A stretch of DNA of 64,000 nt from Ascaphus truei (taxonomy: Eukaryota > Chordata > Amphibia > Anura > Ascaphidae). Shown in pieces: positions 34,776-46,151 of the stretch (the stretch's first letter is position 1; each line of letters starts with the position of its first letter). The stretch covers positions 56,836,926 to 56,900,925 of the forward strand of contig CM071570.1 in the NCBI GenBank assembly GCA_036426205.1. Direction: 5' to 3'. Below the pieces are notes generated by a model, which was not told the origin of the DNA, did no database searches, and saw only the letters and a list, made by a program, of their open reading frames with translations. The position numbers were made by a program, and so were the translations under genes.

Positions 34776-35489
34776 ACAAACGAAAGAAAAAGGCAGCGCC
34801 CCTGAATTAAGTGGTGAATTAATCTAGAAATTATGTGCTAAGGATTTATCAATAATGCTGTATACACAAATAATTAATAAATGAATAAAAAATGTAAATC
34901 CAAGAAATAATCTAATAATTGATAGCACAAAATTACTATATACCTGTGCTTATATACTAAGGATAACTATACACAAACAAACAATAAACAATAAAAATGC
35001 ATGTGAATACACAATATAAATGAACGAAAGAAGAGGGTAAAAACCAGTCCTCAAATGAAAGTCCAATGTAGAAATGGATGCTGGTGCAAGGGGTCTCCGG
35101 CTGCTCTCAAAATGGACAAACCACATCCACAGGGAATCTAGAAGGAAAAAAGAGGAGAGAGCGCACACCCCATAGCGTAAAATTGTATATTTAATGAGGG
35201 AAAGGGGAAGAAGGGGGGTAAAAATGCACTCACAAAAGTACAAATAAAATAGGCATTGTGTGATAATAATCACCACCATCCGGTTGCTGCTTCCGTCCTG
35301 GGGGAATACCCGATCTCCAACAGGATGGGCCAACGTCCCAGAGATGTCCAGGGCCAGTGGATATGTGATATAGTTCAAGAGTCAAGGAAAGTGGCTCCGT
35401 ATTTCCAGGCCTCTGTAGCACCAGCGCGTGGATCGGTTAACTACAGCGCTTTGTGATGACGTAATGTCAATGCGTCCGACGTGATGATG

Positions 35490-35532
35490 CTCCCTGACGC
35501 GTTTCGTCACTCTCGGGTAACTTTCTCAAAGG
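35490..35532 (-). ncRNA. Hammerhead-like motif, copy 3
   Basis: Minus-strand order: TTGAGAA, a GTTAC/GTGAC five-pair hairpin, GAAACGCGTC. The flanks CCCT and AGGG pair as stem I. The catalytic G8 position is A in this copy, so it is probably inactive even if the fold is kept. Confidence 0.4.
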
Positions 35533-36361
35533 GAAGTGGGGAGAAGGAGCACGTCTGACATTTAAATACACACTCTAATGCTGCTAATTCCATAGAACGC
35601 CCCTACTCAGCTGGAAGGTGCTTCGTGCTTAATCTACTTGTAACAACAATTGAACACCCATAAAATATGCCTAATTAAAATATTACCTAATTGAATTGGA
35701 GGAGATTAGTAAGATGAACTAAACCGTAAATACTAGAAGTGCTAAACATATGGGAAATATACACATCTTATGACATATGCAATACAATTGTCAAAACCAT
35801 ATATATAAACTATAAGTCAATATATAAATACATATTACAAAATACATTAAAAATTATTAATTATATATAAATGTATTAACCCCTAATATATCATATGTAT
35901 AGCAATGTTAATCTTAATATAAACATAATAATAAACATCATATATTACAAAAACAATTACAGTTACATCAAATCTAAAAGGATATATGAAACAATAAAAA
36001 ATATAAAAAATATAAATTATATAGTAAAACTGTCAAAAAAGAATATGATGAGTGTATACAAATTCACACTAAGTGTGAAATGGAATTCATTATGCCACGA
36101 ACAAAGCGAGATGTCTGGAGGAGAATGACAAGGAATGTACACAAATACTACCTTCATTAACCATTAAATGATTATTGATGGTGATCATATCACCTGTGAA
36201 TGTGATGGACAATTACTAAAAATATATTATAAATTATTAGTGTTGTGTATTCTGTGATCATTTATGATGTCTACATGGGTGAATAAATTCAAATGAATAT
36301 TTGAGTGTACATCAGGATTGTGTAAAAAACAAAAGCTAAAATTAAATTTTGAATATGTATG

Positions 36362-36725
36362 TACTGTCGCGGCCAAGTTTATTCTTACCTTTACCCGGTC
36401 TCGGCCGCGACAGTAACCGGGCGCGCGCCGGGGTGTCCCGTGCGTGCGCCGAAGCCTCGGAGGAGCGGTCCTCCGATTGGGGCTTCCCCCTCCCCTCTCC
36501 GGGTCCGCCGGGTCCCCCGGAACCCCCCACCGCCGTCCCCCACATCGCGGGACACCAGGGCTCCCTACGGGAGCTCTGGGCACACGCGCATGGGGCGCAG
36601 GCACCCGATGAAGCGTGACCGCGCATCGGTGACGCGCGGCACGCTGAGGGGATTTGGCTAGCAAGCCGGGAAATCTCCCGGCTTGCGGAACTAGCCAACT
36701 AAGAATTAAACGTGTCGCCACTGTA
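36362..36725. mobile_element. GC-rich multi-hairpin MITE, copy B
   Basis: A 364-bp TA-bounded unit, the same length as copy A. Its ends CTGTCGCGGCCAAGTTTATTCTTA and (reverse complement) CAGTGGCGACACGTTTAATTCTTA are inverted repeats. Shared interior blocks with copy A include GGGTCCGCCGGGTCCCCCGG, CGCGGGACACCAGGGCTCCCT and GCAAGCCGGGAAATCTCCCG. It sits within PLE untranslated sequence, and it therefore postdates that PLE. Confidence 0.85.
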
Positions 36726-36995
36726 TGTGACTAATGAATATTATAAATGTGTAAAACAATGTGAATGAATATACATTACGTAAGTGAGTGACTGGATAAA
36801 TGTAGTGTAATGTATTTGGATAAACCAAAAATAATTAAATATAAATAAGGATGGTGTAACCATAAAACCCACATGTGAACTATTGCTGTAGCTATAGATC
36901 CAGGACACGAGGAGAGATGACAGAGGGACCCAGACAATGGATGACGAAGAACAGTAGATGAAGTCATGGACAGGAAAAGACGTCCAAGGACCAAT

Positions 36996-38140
36996 TTAAA
37001 CGAGTGTACTGACATCTAGACATTCATTTAGTCCACCCGGGCTTAAGGTGCCCAACTGGTGGATAGAGAAACTTTCCCGCCTGCAGAGAGTCTTGAAGCG
37101 GTCGCCTCCTAGGGCACACGGAGAAATTGTCTCAATTCCCATCACTTTCATAGTTTTTGGATCCTGTTGATGATACAATTTGAAGTGTCGGGAAACACTA
37201 TGGGAGTTGAGACCCTTGATCACATTTCTCCTGTGCTCCAGGAAACGAGTGCCCAGCGTTCTGGTGGTGCGTCCCACATAATATTGGCTGCATCCACACT
37301 GTATCAGGTACACCACATAGGTGCTAAGACAATTAATAAAACTTGTGATAGAATGTGTGGTACCTCTGCTCGGGGAACAAAATTGCGTCTGATTCAGGAG
37401 ATGCCTGCAAGTGATGCACCGACTGCGTCCACATGGGTGATTACCCAATGGACCCTTATAAGTCGTGATGTTAGATGAAGTGGAGGACGACCTGAGTTTA
37501 GTGGGAGCTAGCATACTCTTAATATTTCTTGCCTTCCTGTACACTACAGCTGCTCTTTCAGGCAGAACGGATCCTAGATGAGGGTCACACTTGAGGATGG
37601 ACCAATGATTGTTAAGAATCTTATTAATAGATCTATAGGACTGGTTGTAAGTGGTTATAAACCTCACTGTGGACACACCAGTATTCGTGGATTCCACTGG
37701 AGTATCATAACTCAAGCGTACCCCCTTATCCCCTTTCATTTTAGATTTACTTAATAAAACCGATCTGTCAAGAGAGCTGACCTTGCTGAGAGCGTCGGAA
37801 ATCAAATCAGGATTGTAGCCTTTAGATATAAACTTATTGCCAAGTGTTTTGGATTGGCTTTCAAATTCTATATCCCTTGTGCAGTTCCTGCGTAACCTGT
37901 GAAACTGCCCCAAAGGGATATTGTCGAGCCATTGCTTGTGGTGATTACTGGACGCATGAACATAGCTATTGACAGACACAGACTTGAAATGTGTGGTGGT
38001 GATAATATTAAAGTCTGTGTCTGTACTAAGGGCCAGATCTAGAAAAACAGTGGACACTGCATCAATTTCAAATGTAAATTTTAGTCCAAACAAATTATCG
38101 TTGAAGGAACTCAAGATACCAGATAGAACAGACTCTTCAC
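36996..38140 (-). pseudogene. Penelope-like protein C-terminus with GIY-YIG endonuclease
   Basis: About 380 residues of open frame read the end of the RT (FLDLALSTD), the thumb/linker (LGQFHRLRRNCTRD), a Cys pair motif (CGRSRCITC) and the GIY-YIG endonuclease block VVYLIQCGCSQYYVGRT. A basic EHRRNVIKG segment follows, and then the usual PLE ending (LGTLSPGGLNE) before a stop at 36,996. In this family the RT copies RNA at a nick made by the endonuclease. The catalytic RT motifs are missing because the frame runs into CA-repeat DNA at 38.14 kb; residues encoded above that point are microsatellite. The GIY-YIG part looks intact, with no internal stop. Confidence 0.88.
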
Positions 38141-38148
38141 CATCCCAA

Positions 38149-38277
38149 ATACACACACACACACACTGTACACACACAGACAATGAGACACTCACACTGA
38201 TACTGTATCCCACAACACTGATACTGAGACACCACACACACACCCACACACACACACACACACACACACAACACACA

Positions 38278-38333
<56 letters not shown>

Positions 38334-38430
38334 ATATACACACACACTGATACTGATACACACACCACTGATACACAACACCACATCACTGAACCAACAC
38401 ACACACACACTCTCTCCCTATACCGACACA
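38149..38430. repeat. (CA)n-rich microsatellite, interrupted
   Basis: Long CA runs alternate with CACTGATAC units. Confidence 0.97.
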
Positions 38431-38470
38431 CGACACAAACAGTGAATTACAGGCAATACGGATTGAGTGA

Positions 38471-38890
38471 CTGGTGGGTGGCCGGGGACTGGGTGGGGGA
38501 AGGGGGGTTGAACTGGGACTGGGTGGGGGGGGGGTAGACTGGGAACTGGGGTGGGTGGGTAGGGAGGGGGGAACTGGGACTGGGTGGGAGGGAGGGGGTG
38601 AAACTGGACTGGGTGGGTGGGAGGGAGGGGGGAATGGACTGGGTTGGGTTGGAGGGGAGGGGGACTGGGGACTTAGTGGGGAACTGGGACGGGGTGGGTG
38701 GGTGGGAGGGGGGGAACTAGGACTGGGTAATGGGGATCTCAGGGGTGGGAACTGGGATTTGGGTGGGGTGGGAGGGAGATGTGGGGTACTGGGACTGGGT
38801 GGGTTGGGAGGGGGGGGAAACTGGGACTAGGTGGGTGGGTAGTGGGGGGGGAACTGGCCACTGGGGTGTGGTGGGAGGTGGGAAGGAATA
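38471..38890 (+). repeat. G-rich minisatellite (GGGACTGGGTGGGTGGGAGGG type)
   Basis: A degenerate array of a roughly 20-40-base unit built from GGGACTGGGTGGG and GGGAGGGGGG words. The plus strand is almost free of C, and many windows hold four or more runs of three G. Gly-rich frames are compositional. Confidence 0.9.
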
Positions 38891-39118
38891 TTGTGTGGTG
38901 ATCCCTTGAAACAGAGAAACAGTATGCGAGCGGGGACACAAAGAAATAACTGCCACCCTCAAGGACCAAAAGACGGCAACAAACAAGATAAAGATATTGG
39001 GGCCCTAAGTCCCAGGGACCCCCATGGGCGGGCCGGACAAATACATGAGCAGAACAGCACAGGCCCAGACTCTGCCCAGCAGCACCACATGCCATGTGTC
39101 ATTGAAATTTTTTTGTTT
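38891..39118. other. Non-repetitive GC-moderate segment between G-rich arrays
   Basis: A roughly 200-base island with balanced composition is inserted between two G-rich satellites. No domain or repeat boundary is recognised. Confidence 0.4.
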
Positions 39119-39330
39119 TTTTTGTGGTGAAGGGGTGGGTTGGAGGAGGGGGTGGGGGACCTGCGCTGGGTGGGAGGGGGGAAACTGGGACGTGGTGGCA
39201 GGGTGGGAACTTGGACAATTTGGGTGTATTTGGTGTGTGTGTGGTGGGATGATGGTGTGTGAGTGACGGGTGGGTGTACATGGGACTGGTGGCGTGGGAG
39301 ACAGTGACTGGGTGAGAGATTGTCAATGGG
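39119..39330 (+). repeat. G-rich minisatellite, second block
   Basis: The same style of GGGTGGG/GGGAGGGGG words as the array at 38.5-38.9 kb. Confidence 0.85.
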
Positions 39331-39620
39331 TGTGTGTGTGTAGCAGTGTCTCTGTGTGTGTATCAGTGTGTGTGTGTAGCAGTGTCTCTATGTGGCTGCG
39401 TGTGTGTCAGTGGCTGCGTGTTTGTCAGTGGCTGTGTGTGTGTGTGTCAGTGGCTGCATGTGTGTGTATCAGTGGCTGTGTGTGTGTATCAGTGTGTGTG
39501 TCAGTGGCTGCGTGTCTGTCAGTGGATGTGTGTGTGTGTGTGTATCAGTGGCTGTGTGTGTGTCTGTGTGTGTATCAGTGGCTGTATGTGTGTGTATCAG
39601 TGGCTGTGTGTGTGTCTGTG
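39331..39620 (+). repeat. (TGTGTGTCAGTGGCTG)n minisatellite
   Basis: About 15 units vary in the number of TG steps, each containing CAGTGGCTG or CAGTGTCT. Confidence 0.92.
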
Positions 39621-39639
39621 CAGGCCCTATAAGCCAGTA

Positions 39640-39726
39640 TACAGTAGGTGATAAAATTATTAGTGGGTCACGAAGGAGAAGTTCAAAAATAACTGGGTCA
39701 CGGAAAAAAAAGTTTGGGAAACCCTG
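39640..39726 (-). mobile_element. hAT transposon terminal fragment
   Basis: The right edge in reverse complement begins CAGGGTTTCCCAAACTTTT, the end style of hAT elements. It is followed by repeated GTGACCCA words (TGGGTCACG at 39,664 and 39,694). Only this terminus remains. The left side passes into the GT minisatellite. Confidence 0.6.
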
Positions 39727-40789
39727 CTCTAATATATTTCTTTCTCATCTACCCCAGCATTAGAGATAGGTGACATTTTTTTGCAGATTTGGATTCGCCT
39801 CAGATTGATCGTTTCCTTTGGTTTAGGGGGACATGTCTGTCCTGATAAAGGCACATACCTGAGGTACCTAACTGGGAGATATGCTAATGGTTATGCAAAG
39901 TATATGTAAAGGCGTTTCATCCCACACTTCCTAAAAGGATTTCCATACAAGCTACATCAAGTTGATAATAAGCTTAAGGCACCAGCCTAATGACTGGAAT
40001 GGTGTCAGACCCAACAGGACTAGAACCCACAAACACTGCTTTTCAATGCCACAGCTCTAGCTAAACCAGCTGATGACTAGCAATGCACATTGTTAACTAC
40101 TAGCATACTTCCAAGGGATATCTATTTTGTTGATTGTAACCTTGAAAGGACTTCAAGAACAAAGTAATAATATGTACTGAGGGCTATGGGTTACTGAGGT
40201 CAGGTGTGATTAAAAAAAACCACAGGTTTTCTGACACACAAGTTAAAACAAGGTGAAGCACAGCAAATACAGCAGAGGCAGAGAGAAAGTAATATAACAA
40301 ACTGAGCTAGTGACTTGAGTTAGTACTTCTAATTTTATAAAGGATAAAGACAGTAAAGGATAAAGACATAAGGCACCGTTAGTGCAGAAATTCATTACAT
40401 CCTATTCAAATAAATGGACTGTAAGGTGTCTTCCCATGACAGAAGGTGTCTCCTGGCAGAAGACTTCTTATTGGATATTCTCCTCTATCCCAGAAGAGGA
40501 AAAGGTGCTTTGTACAGGTCTGAGCACACAATGAGAAGTAGAGCTCAAAACTAAGTATACTGTGACAGTGGTGCTAGCCATCAGCTGGTTAAGCTCACAT
40601 TGCTGGTGCTATTGTTTTGAATAAAAAACAGGTTGCATGGATTCAACATCTGATCCTATTGGGTCGGACACCATACCCCATTCCTCATAATGTGCCTTAG
40701 ATTTGTCAACCCAATTACACTTTGTGTGCTGTGGTAAGCAAACAGAATCTCTTCCTGTAGTTTGTAGAGTTTTATTTTAAAATAAAGTA
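39727..40789. other. No gene; contains a tRNA-like SINE head
   Basis: Apart from the SINE-like segment at 39,990-40,080 nothing coding or repetitive is evident. Confidence 0.4.
39990..40080 (-). repeat. tRNA-derived SINE head
   Basis: The minus strand reads AGCTGGTTTAGCTAGAGC (start of a tRNA-like sequence) and, about 30 bases on, GGGTTCTAGTCC, a good pol III box B. The spacing suits a tRNA-like promoter, but there is no proper cloverleaf, so it is a SINE relic and not a tRNA gene. Confidence 0.5.
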
Positions 40790-41861
40790 TGTCAGGGGTG
40801 TGTGGCCAAGAGGCTAAACAGGCAGGTCGTAGATATGCTCAGCTCCGCAGATCACAGGGGAAAGGCCAATCCGGACACCCCAAAAATTGGAGGAATTCAA
40901 ATAAAAATACAGGGACATAGATGCTGAGGATTCTGGGCACCTCCGAAATAATTCCTACCCCAAAACGGGAGCTGTTCAGCTGCTCGCAGCGTGTGCGTCC
41001 CCCTTATCCTACCCTCAGGAGATTCAAGATGGCTGACGGATCAGTGGGGAAGAGTTGATTCACCTTCCTGGGTTCTATCGACCGGAGGAAGGCAAGGGGG
41101 AGCCCCGGAAAATAGCATGGCTGCAGGGAAGCTAATTTTTACAGAGTTACGTCTCCCTCTCACAGCCATCCCGACTATACTCCCTCCAAACTGAGATCGC
41201 AAGATGGTGCCGCCAGGCATGCAAAGCGCCTGCTGGTTTACCAGACACGCGGCCGCAGCGGCTCCGGTTTGGGGGTTTCCCCGAGATCTGGGGACCTCAC
41301 TGCCTCCGGAGGGGGGGACCCGGGCTGGGCAGGAGAGACCTCTGGAGAGGAGTGTGCACTTGGGTGGATGTGGAGTGGCCGAATTTAAGGGAGGTTGATG
41401 GCCATTTTCTATCAGCCAATCTAACTTCGAGAGGGCTACCCGCCACCAGCAACAAAGAGGGAGGAAGAATGGGGGCCCCGGGAAAACTACCCTGCCCCTG
41501 AGTACCCCATCAGAGGGGGGAACAAATAGACCCCCTGGTGTGTTGCCATGATTGATGGGAGACTGTATATAAAGAGCAGGAGAAGCTCTAGGAACCTGCC
41601 TCTATAGGGGTGAACATCTGCAGAGCTGAACCTGCACAGAGGTGAGACAGAACATAAACAAAGGTCTTTACCTCCCCCCCAACTGCACCCCTCCCTGAGC
41701 CCCAACAGCTATTTCATACTGAACATTCCCTAAGATTGCAAACAATGTCCGAGTGAATGAGCACCTCAGTAATGAGGGGGCCTAATTCAACTTAAAAACA
41801 TGCATCACCCAAACAAAATCAGCTCTATTCATTAATAAAATCTCACCGATCAACACCACTC

Positions 41862-42845
41862 ATGCCATCTAGCAAACAAAAAAACAAAAAAAACAGGTGA
41901 CTTTACGGGAGGCCTCCCATTTCTTTAAAAAACACAAGACGGGGACTAAAGAGCAAGAAGCGTCTGTCGCTGGTGAAGACGCGGACCCAGAACCAGATTC
42001 CGATGAGGAAATAGACACCCTTAACTCGCAAGGAAATGCTGATATTTGTCCAAGACATCAAAAGCTCTTTCCACTCTGAGATACAGAGCATTCACTGTAG
42101 TCTCAAAGACGAAATAGCGTCTATAGGGGACCATATTGTGGACTTGGAGGAAAAGGTAGATACTACCGCCCATGTCCAAGAAACCCAGACCCAAGAAATC
42201 TATGAGCTGAAAACGCAAGTTAAAATAATTTTTGAGAAATTGGAGGACACAGAGAACCGGTCAAGACGTAATAACCTGCGGATTAGAGGTATACCGGAAG
42301 ACGTAGATAACACCCAACTAGATACATACCTCACATGGCTTTTTACGTCTCTTCTATCAGAAATATCGATAGATAAACTTCAGATGGACAGAGCTCACAG
42401 GCTCCCTAGAGCTAAGAATCTTGACCTAGCAAAGCCACGGGATGTGATCACACGCTTACATTATTTCCGCACCAAAGAGGAGATATTGAGAGCTGCTAGA
42501 TCCACCCCAAAGATCGAGCAAGATAATGTCCCACTTCTCATCTTTCCTGATTTGGCTCAAATCACATTAAACAAGCGTAGGATGTACACGCAGGTCACCA
42601 ACGCACTGCGAATCAATAAAATCCATTATCGCTGGGTCTTCCTGTGTAAATTACTGTTCTCTTACAAGGAAACAATGTACATCCTTCTCTTGCCAGAAGA
42701 AGCCGAGGAAAAATTGAGAGCACTGGGTTTACTTCAGCCAGAAGACCTGGAGGATCCCCAGCGGGATCGTCTCTCACCCAAATTACAGCACCTGTCATTG
42801 GTGAAGACTCCAACTTCAAGGCGAGCGAAAGTTAAGCCTATCTGA
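41862..42845 (+). pseudogene. L1/Tx1-type LINE ORF1 protein, two frameshifts
   Basis: The start is probably ATG at 41,862 (MPSSKQKNKK). The frame shifts near 41,897 and again near 42,036, after which 269 residues are open. The long frame has a coiled coil (residues 15-72) leading into RSRRNNLRIRGIPE (75-88), the junction motif of L1-type ORF1 proteins. An RRM-like and C-terminal RNA-binding region follow, with RAHRLP (about residue 120) and a KRRMYTQVTNAL helix. The protein normally trimerises through the coiled coil, coats LINE RNA and acts as chaperone. The two frameshifts disable it. Confidence 0.85.
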
Positions 42846-42889
42846 TGAACAAAAGCTGACTTCTCATTAATAGGGTCAGTCTTGTAACA

Positions 42890-43140
42890 GTGTACAGGTA
42901 ATGTATTAGTACCAGTATATGGAAGGTCCTGAGTTCGATCCCTGCATGTGTAAAATGTTTTGTCCATTGTCAAAGCATTGAATTTTTAAAATAAATAAAT
43001 GATGCCGCGCACGAGAGCCGAGAGCCGAGAGCCGAGAGCCGAGAGCCGACAGCTGTGGGGGAGAGAGAGGAGAGAGATCTAGATGCACGTGGGCACAGCG
43101 CTATGAAGTGAGGAGAGACCTGACAGATGAGAAGAGAGAT
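42890..43140 (+). repeat. SINE-like fragment and (GAGCCGA)n short tandem repeat
   Basis: GAGTTCGATCCCTGC (42,930-42,944) is a good pol III box B in a tRNA-derived context. It is followed by an A/T-rich tail (AAAATAAATAAATGA). Five to six copies of the heptamer GAGCCGA follow (43,013-43,048), then GAGAG-rich sequence. It interrupts the LINE between ORF1 and ORF2. Confidence 0.5.
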
Positions 43141-43352
43141 CTAGATGCCGGTAAGTCCAGCGGGAGCACCGCTCAGATCGTGTTATAAGCGGATTCGCAT
43201 TGTAGCGGATCGCGCTATAACAGGGCTGAGCTGTATCTTCTGGTATATATTTTTTCGTTCCAAATTGTTAATGAGGGTTGAAACACTGATTTTTCTGATA
43301 TGTACAGATTATCACTCTGTTCATCTAGATCATTTACCACCGAAATATTACC

Positions 43353-43835
43353 ATGCCAATTAATATAATTTCTCAAAATACCAAGGGTTTAAATACCCCC
43401 GAAAGAGACTAATAGCTCTCTCAGAGGCTAAAAGACTAGGGGGAGATATAATTATGCTGCAAGAACCCCATTTGAAAAAAGGAGACCAATCTTTGTTATT
43501 TAGTAATGATTTTCCTTTAATCAATCACTCATCATCCCCACAAAAAAAATGGCGTAGCCACACTTTTCCATAAAGATTTAAATTTCAAAGTAGACAAAAT
43601 CAAAATGGATCTTGCTTGAAGAATTCTAATTGTCACAGGCTCGTTGGACTCTACCTATCTAACAGTAGTCAACATCTATGCCACCCTAATAAAACTCAAG
43701 AGTCTTTTTTCCAGGAGTTAACAAATTTGATTTATTCTGCCCAAAAAGGTATTCTAATTCTAGCCAGAGATTTAAATGCAATAAGGGATTCAAATTTAAA
43801 TACATTTCCCAATCCCCCACTATCACAAAAAACTG
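43353..43835 (+). pseudogene. LINE ORF2, endonuclease N-terminal part
   Basis: Starting at ATG 43,353 (MPINIISQNTKGLNTPE), with frameshifts near 43,410 and 43,560-43,640, the translation follows an APE-type endonuclease. N and KGLN come first, then MLQEPH (the metal-binding Glu block), then VVNIYA, then ILARDLNAI. In the last the usual GGD/GDFN sequence reads ARDLN. The domain is interrupted at 43,835 by the PLE insertion and continues at 48,659. Confidence 0.8.
43821..43835. repeat. Target-site duplication, left copy (PLE insertion 1)
   Basis: TATCACAAAAAACTG, identical to 48,644-48,658. Removing the insertion rejoins the LINE endonuclease sequence. Confidence 0.9.
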
Positions 43836-44459
43836 GCAACAAAGAAAAAATAAAAAGTTAGAAGCGCAGTCAATACAGGGTGGTGTCAAACTCTATATCT
43901 TATTATATCGTTGTCCCAGGATAACCCTTAGCACAACAACAACATAAAATCAATACATTAATATGTAATATTAAAAACTGTGCAGATGAAGCTGTTGTGC
44001 AATTGCCTTAGATTGGTCTTCAAGGGGTTAAAAACGGGAGTCCGCCTGTAAGTTCGTTCTCGAGTCTTGCAATCTGTGCACTGCTCCGGGCAGGTTTTCT
44101 GGTAAAAAGCCGGGGTACCCCAGGGTTGAGACAATGCTCTAATATGCTCACCCTGATCCACTTTGGCCGTTGGGTCCAGTAGTAGTCTTTAGCACCCGAA
44201 ATCTGCTCTCGTAGCAAGCTGCTCCAGAAGCGCAGGCGCACAATAGCAGACAGCCCTCCGGTGTCCGGTCTGAGTCACTTCCGGCTGTGACGCACAGACC
44301 CTTCCCGGTAGTATCATGGCTTCGGTCTGTTAGCTCTCCTCCTCCTGCTGGTTGCCGATGACCAGGCAAACGGGTATTGATCAGCTGGAGCCCAGCGTAT
44401 GGTGTTGACAGCTCTACTCCACTGCACTGTATGGAAGCAAACACCCTATTGCTCCTCCT

Positions 44460-44492
44460 CCTACGCGTTTCACCAAAAGGCTTCGTCAGGGA
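44460..44492 (-). ncRNA. Hammerhead-like motif, copy 4
   Basis: The reverse-complement twin of the motif at 47,738: CTGACGA, A, GCC-TTTT-GGT hairpin, GAAACGCGTA. The flanks TCC/GGA pair. Confidence 0.45.
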
Positions 44493-44806
44493 TATCATTG
44501 CACCAGTGCCATGTTGATTTATAGCCATGTTAATTGCAATGGCTCAATTAGTGTGATAATGAACTTCAATATTGGTCCAATCAATCTATTATCTTGATGC
44601 ACTGGTGCTACTGATATAAATGACTGGTTCATGTCAAAAAAAGAAAAAAACAAAAAAACAACAATGCTTGAACAAAAAAACATGATAAAAGAAAAAGATT
44701 CATTACAATATATGATAATTTGCAAAAAAAAATTAATATTAATAATTTAATAAAATTTGAAAATACATTCTTTTATAAATCTATCAGTGTTGGTCATTAT
44801 TAAACA

Positions 44807-44919
44807 NNNNNNNNNNNNNNNNNNNNNNNNNNNNNNNNNNNNNNNNNNNNNNNNNNNNNNNNNNNNNNNNNNNNNNNNNNNNNNNNNNNNNNNNNNNNNN
44901 NNNNNNNNNNNNNNNNNNN
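44807..44919. other. Assembly gap (113 N)
   Basis: The unresolved bases lie between two nearly identical copies (44,505-44,806 and 44,920-45,232) inside a palindromic insertion. Confidence 1.
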
Positions 44920-46151
44920 AGTGCCATGTTGATTTATAGCCAAGTTAATTGCAATGGCTCAATTAGTGTGATAATGAACTTCAATATTGGTCCAATCAAT
45001 CTATTATCTTGATGCACTGGTGCTACTGATATAAATGACTGGTTCATGTCAAAAAAAGAAAAAAACAAAAAAACAACAATGCTTGAACAAAAAAACATGA
45101 TAAAAGAAAAAGATTCATTACAATATATGATAATTTACAAATATTTTAATATTAATAATTTAATAAAATTTGAATTGAAAATACATTCTTTTATAAATCT
45201 ATCAGTGTTGGTCATTATTAAACAAATGAATTCATCAATATGTATTATTTATTAATAAATTAGCTACACAGTTAAAACACATTATATAACCCACAAATAT
45301 ATTTAAATGAATAACTAGCTAACCTGATTACAAAAAATCAATACATGAAATAGATAATGTATTAAAGACTAACTATCGGGCGACTCCCGTTTTTAACTCC
45401 TTGAAGACCAACCAAGTGCAATTGCACAAACAGCTTCATCTGCACAGTTTTTAATATTACTATTAATGTATTGATTTTCATGTTGTTGTTGTCCATAAAA
45501 GAATGTATTTTCAAATTTTATTAAATTATTAATATTAAAAAATTTTTGCAAATTATCATATATTGTAATGAATCTTTTTCTTTTATCATGTTTTTTTGTT
45601 CAAGCATTGTTGTTTTTTTGTTTTTTTCAACATTTTTAACAACATTTATTAAAAATAACAACATTTATTTTAACAACATTTATTTTTACAAACGGTTCAT
45701 AGATGACCTTTTAACCCTGTATTGACTGCGCTTCTAACTTTTTATTTTTTCTTTGTTGCCACGCATTTATCAGGGACTAGGGGTTCCCTGTTTTAAGAAG
45801 CTGCATCATTCATTGGGTTGTGTCTGTCTCACTCATATATATATTCTTTTTAGCAATACCCTATACGCACCGGACTGGTTCATGTCACAAGTTTTTTGTT
45901 TTTATAATATTCTTTTTTTATATATATATACATTTTATTATTAATCCTGCTCATTGCCCATATTCATAGTAACATCCCATTTGGCGCATTTTTTTGTTTT
46001 TTCTTGTATATTCCAATTACCTCAAGTGCTGCCATATGGGTTGTTATTTCTGAATATCTGGTTCATTATTCCAATTGGAACATTATTTTATACAATTGAT
46101 TGTTTAAAGAATTTCTGTATAAAAGTCCCTCTGTTAATATCCCATTGACCA

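Larger units (their letters stand above)
34775..38140 (-). mobile_element. Penelope-like element, 3' half, minus strand
   Basis: The coding C-terminus (38,140-36,996) is followed downstream by untranslated sequence and by a terminal repeat region with the hammerhead-like motif at 35,492-35,530. The outer sequence reaches a TA microsatellite at 34.77 kb. A GC-rich MITE (36,362-36,725) has inserted into the untranslated part. The 5' side is cut by CA-repeat satellite at 38.15 kb. Target duplications were not found. Confidence 0.65.

Noticed and set aside
38474..38830. 118-residue Gly-rich frame
   Set aside because: Product of the G-rich minisatellite, not a gene.
42930..42944. Possible tRNA gene (box B)
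   Set aside because: No complete cloverleaf can be drawn; it fits a SINE head better. The same holds for 25,490 and 39,990-40,080.
43013..43048. GAGCCGA heptamer as telomere-like or CRISPR-like repeat
   Set aside because: Not a vertebrate telomere unit, no spacers, and only five or six contiguous units.
44757..44939. Open frame spanning the N run
   Set aside because: Most residues are unknown and the flanks are terminal-repeat sequence.
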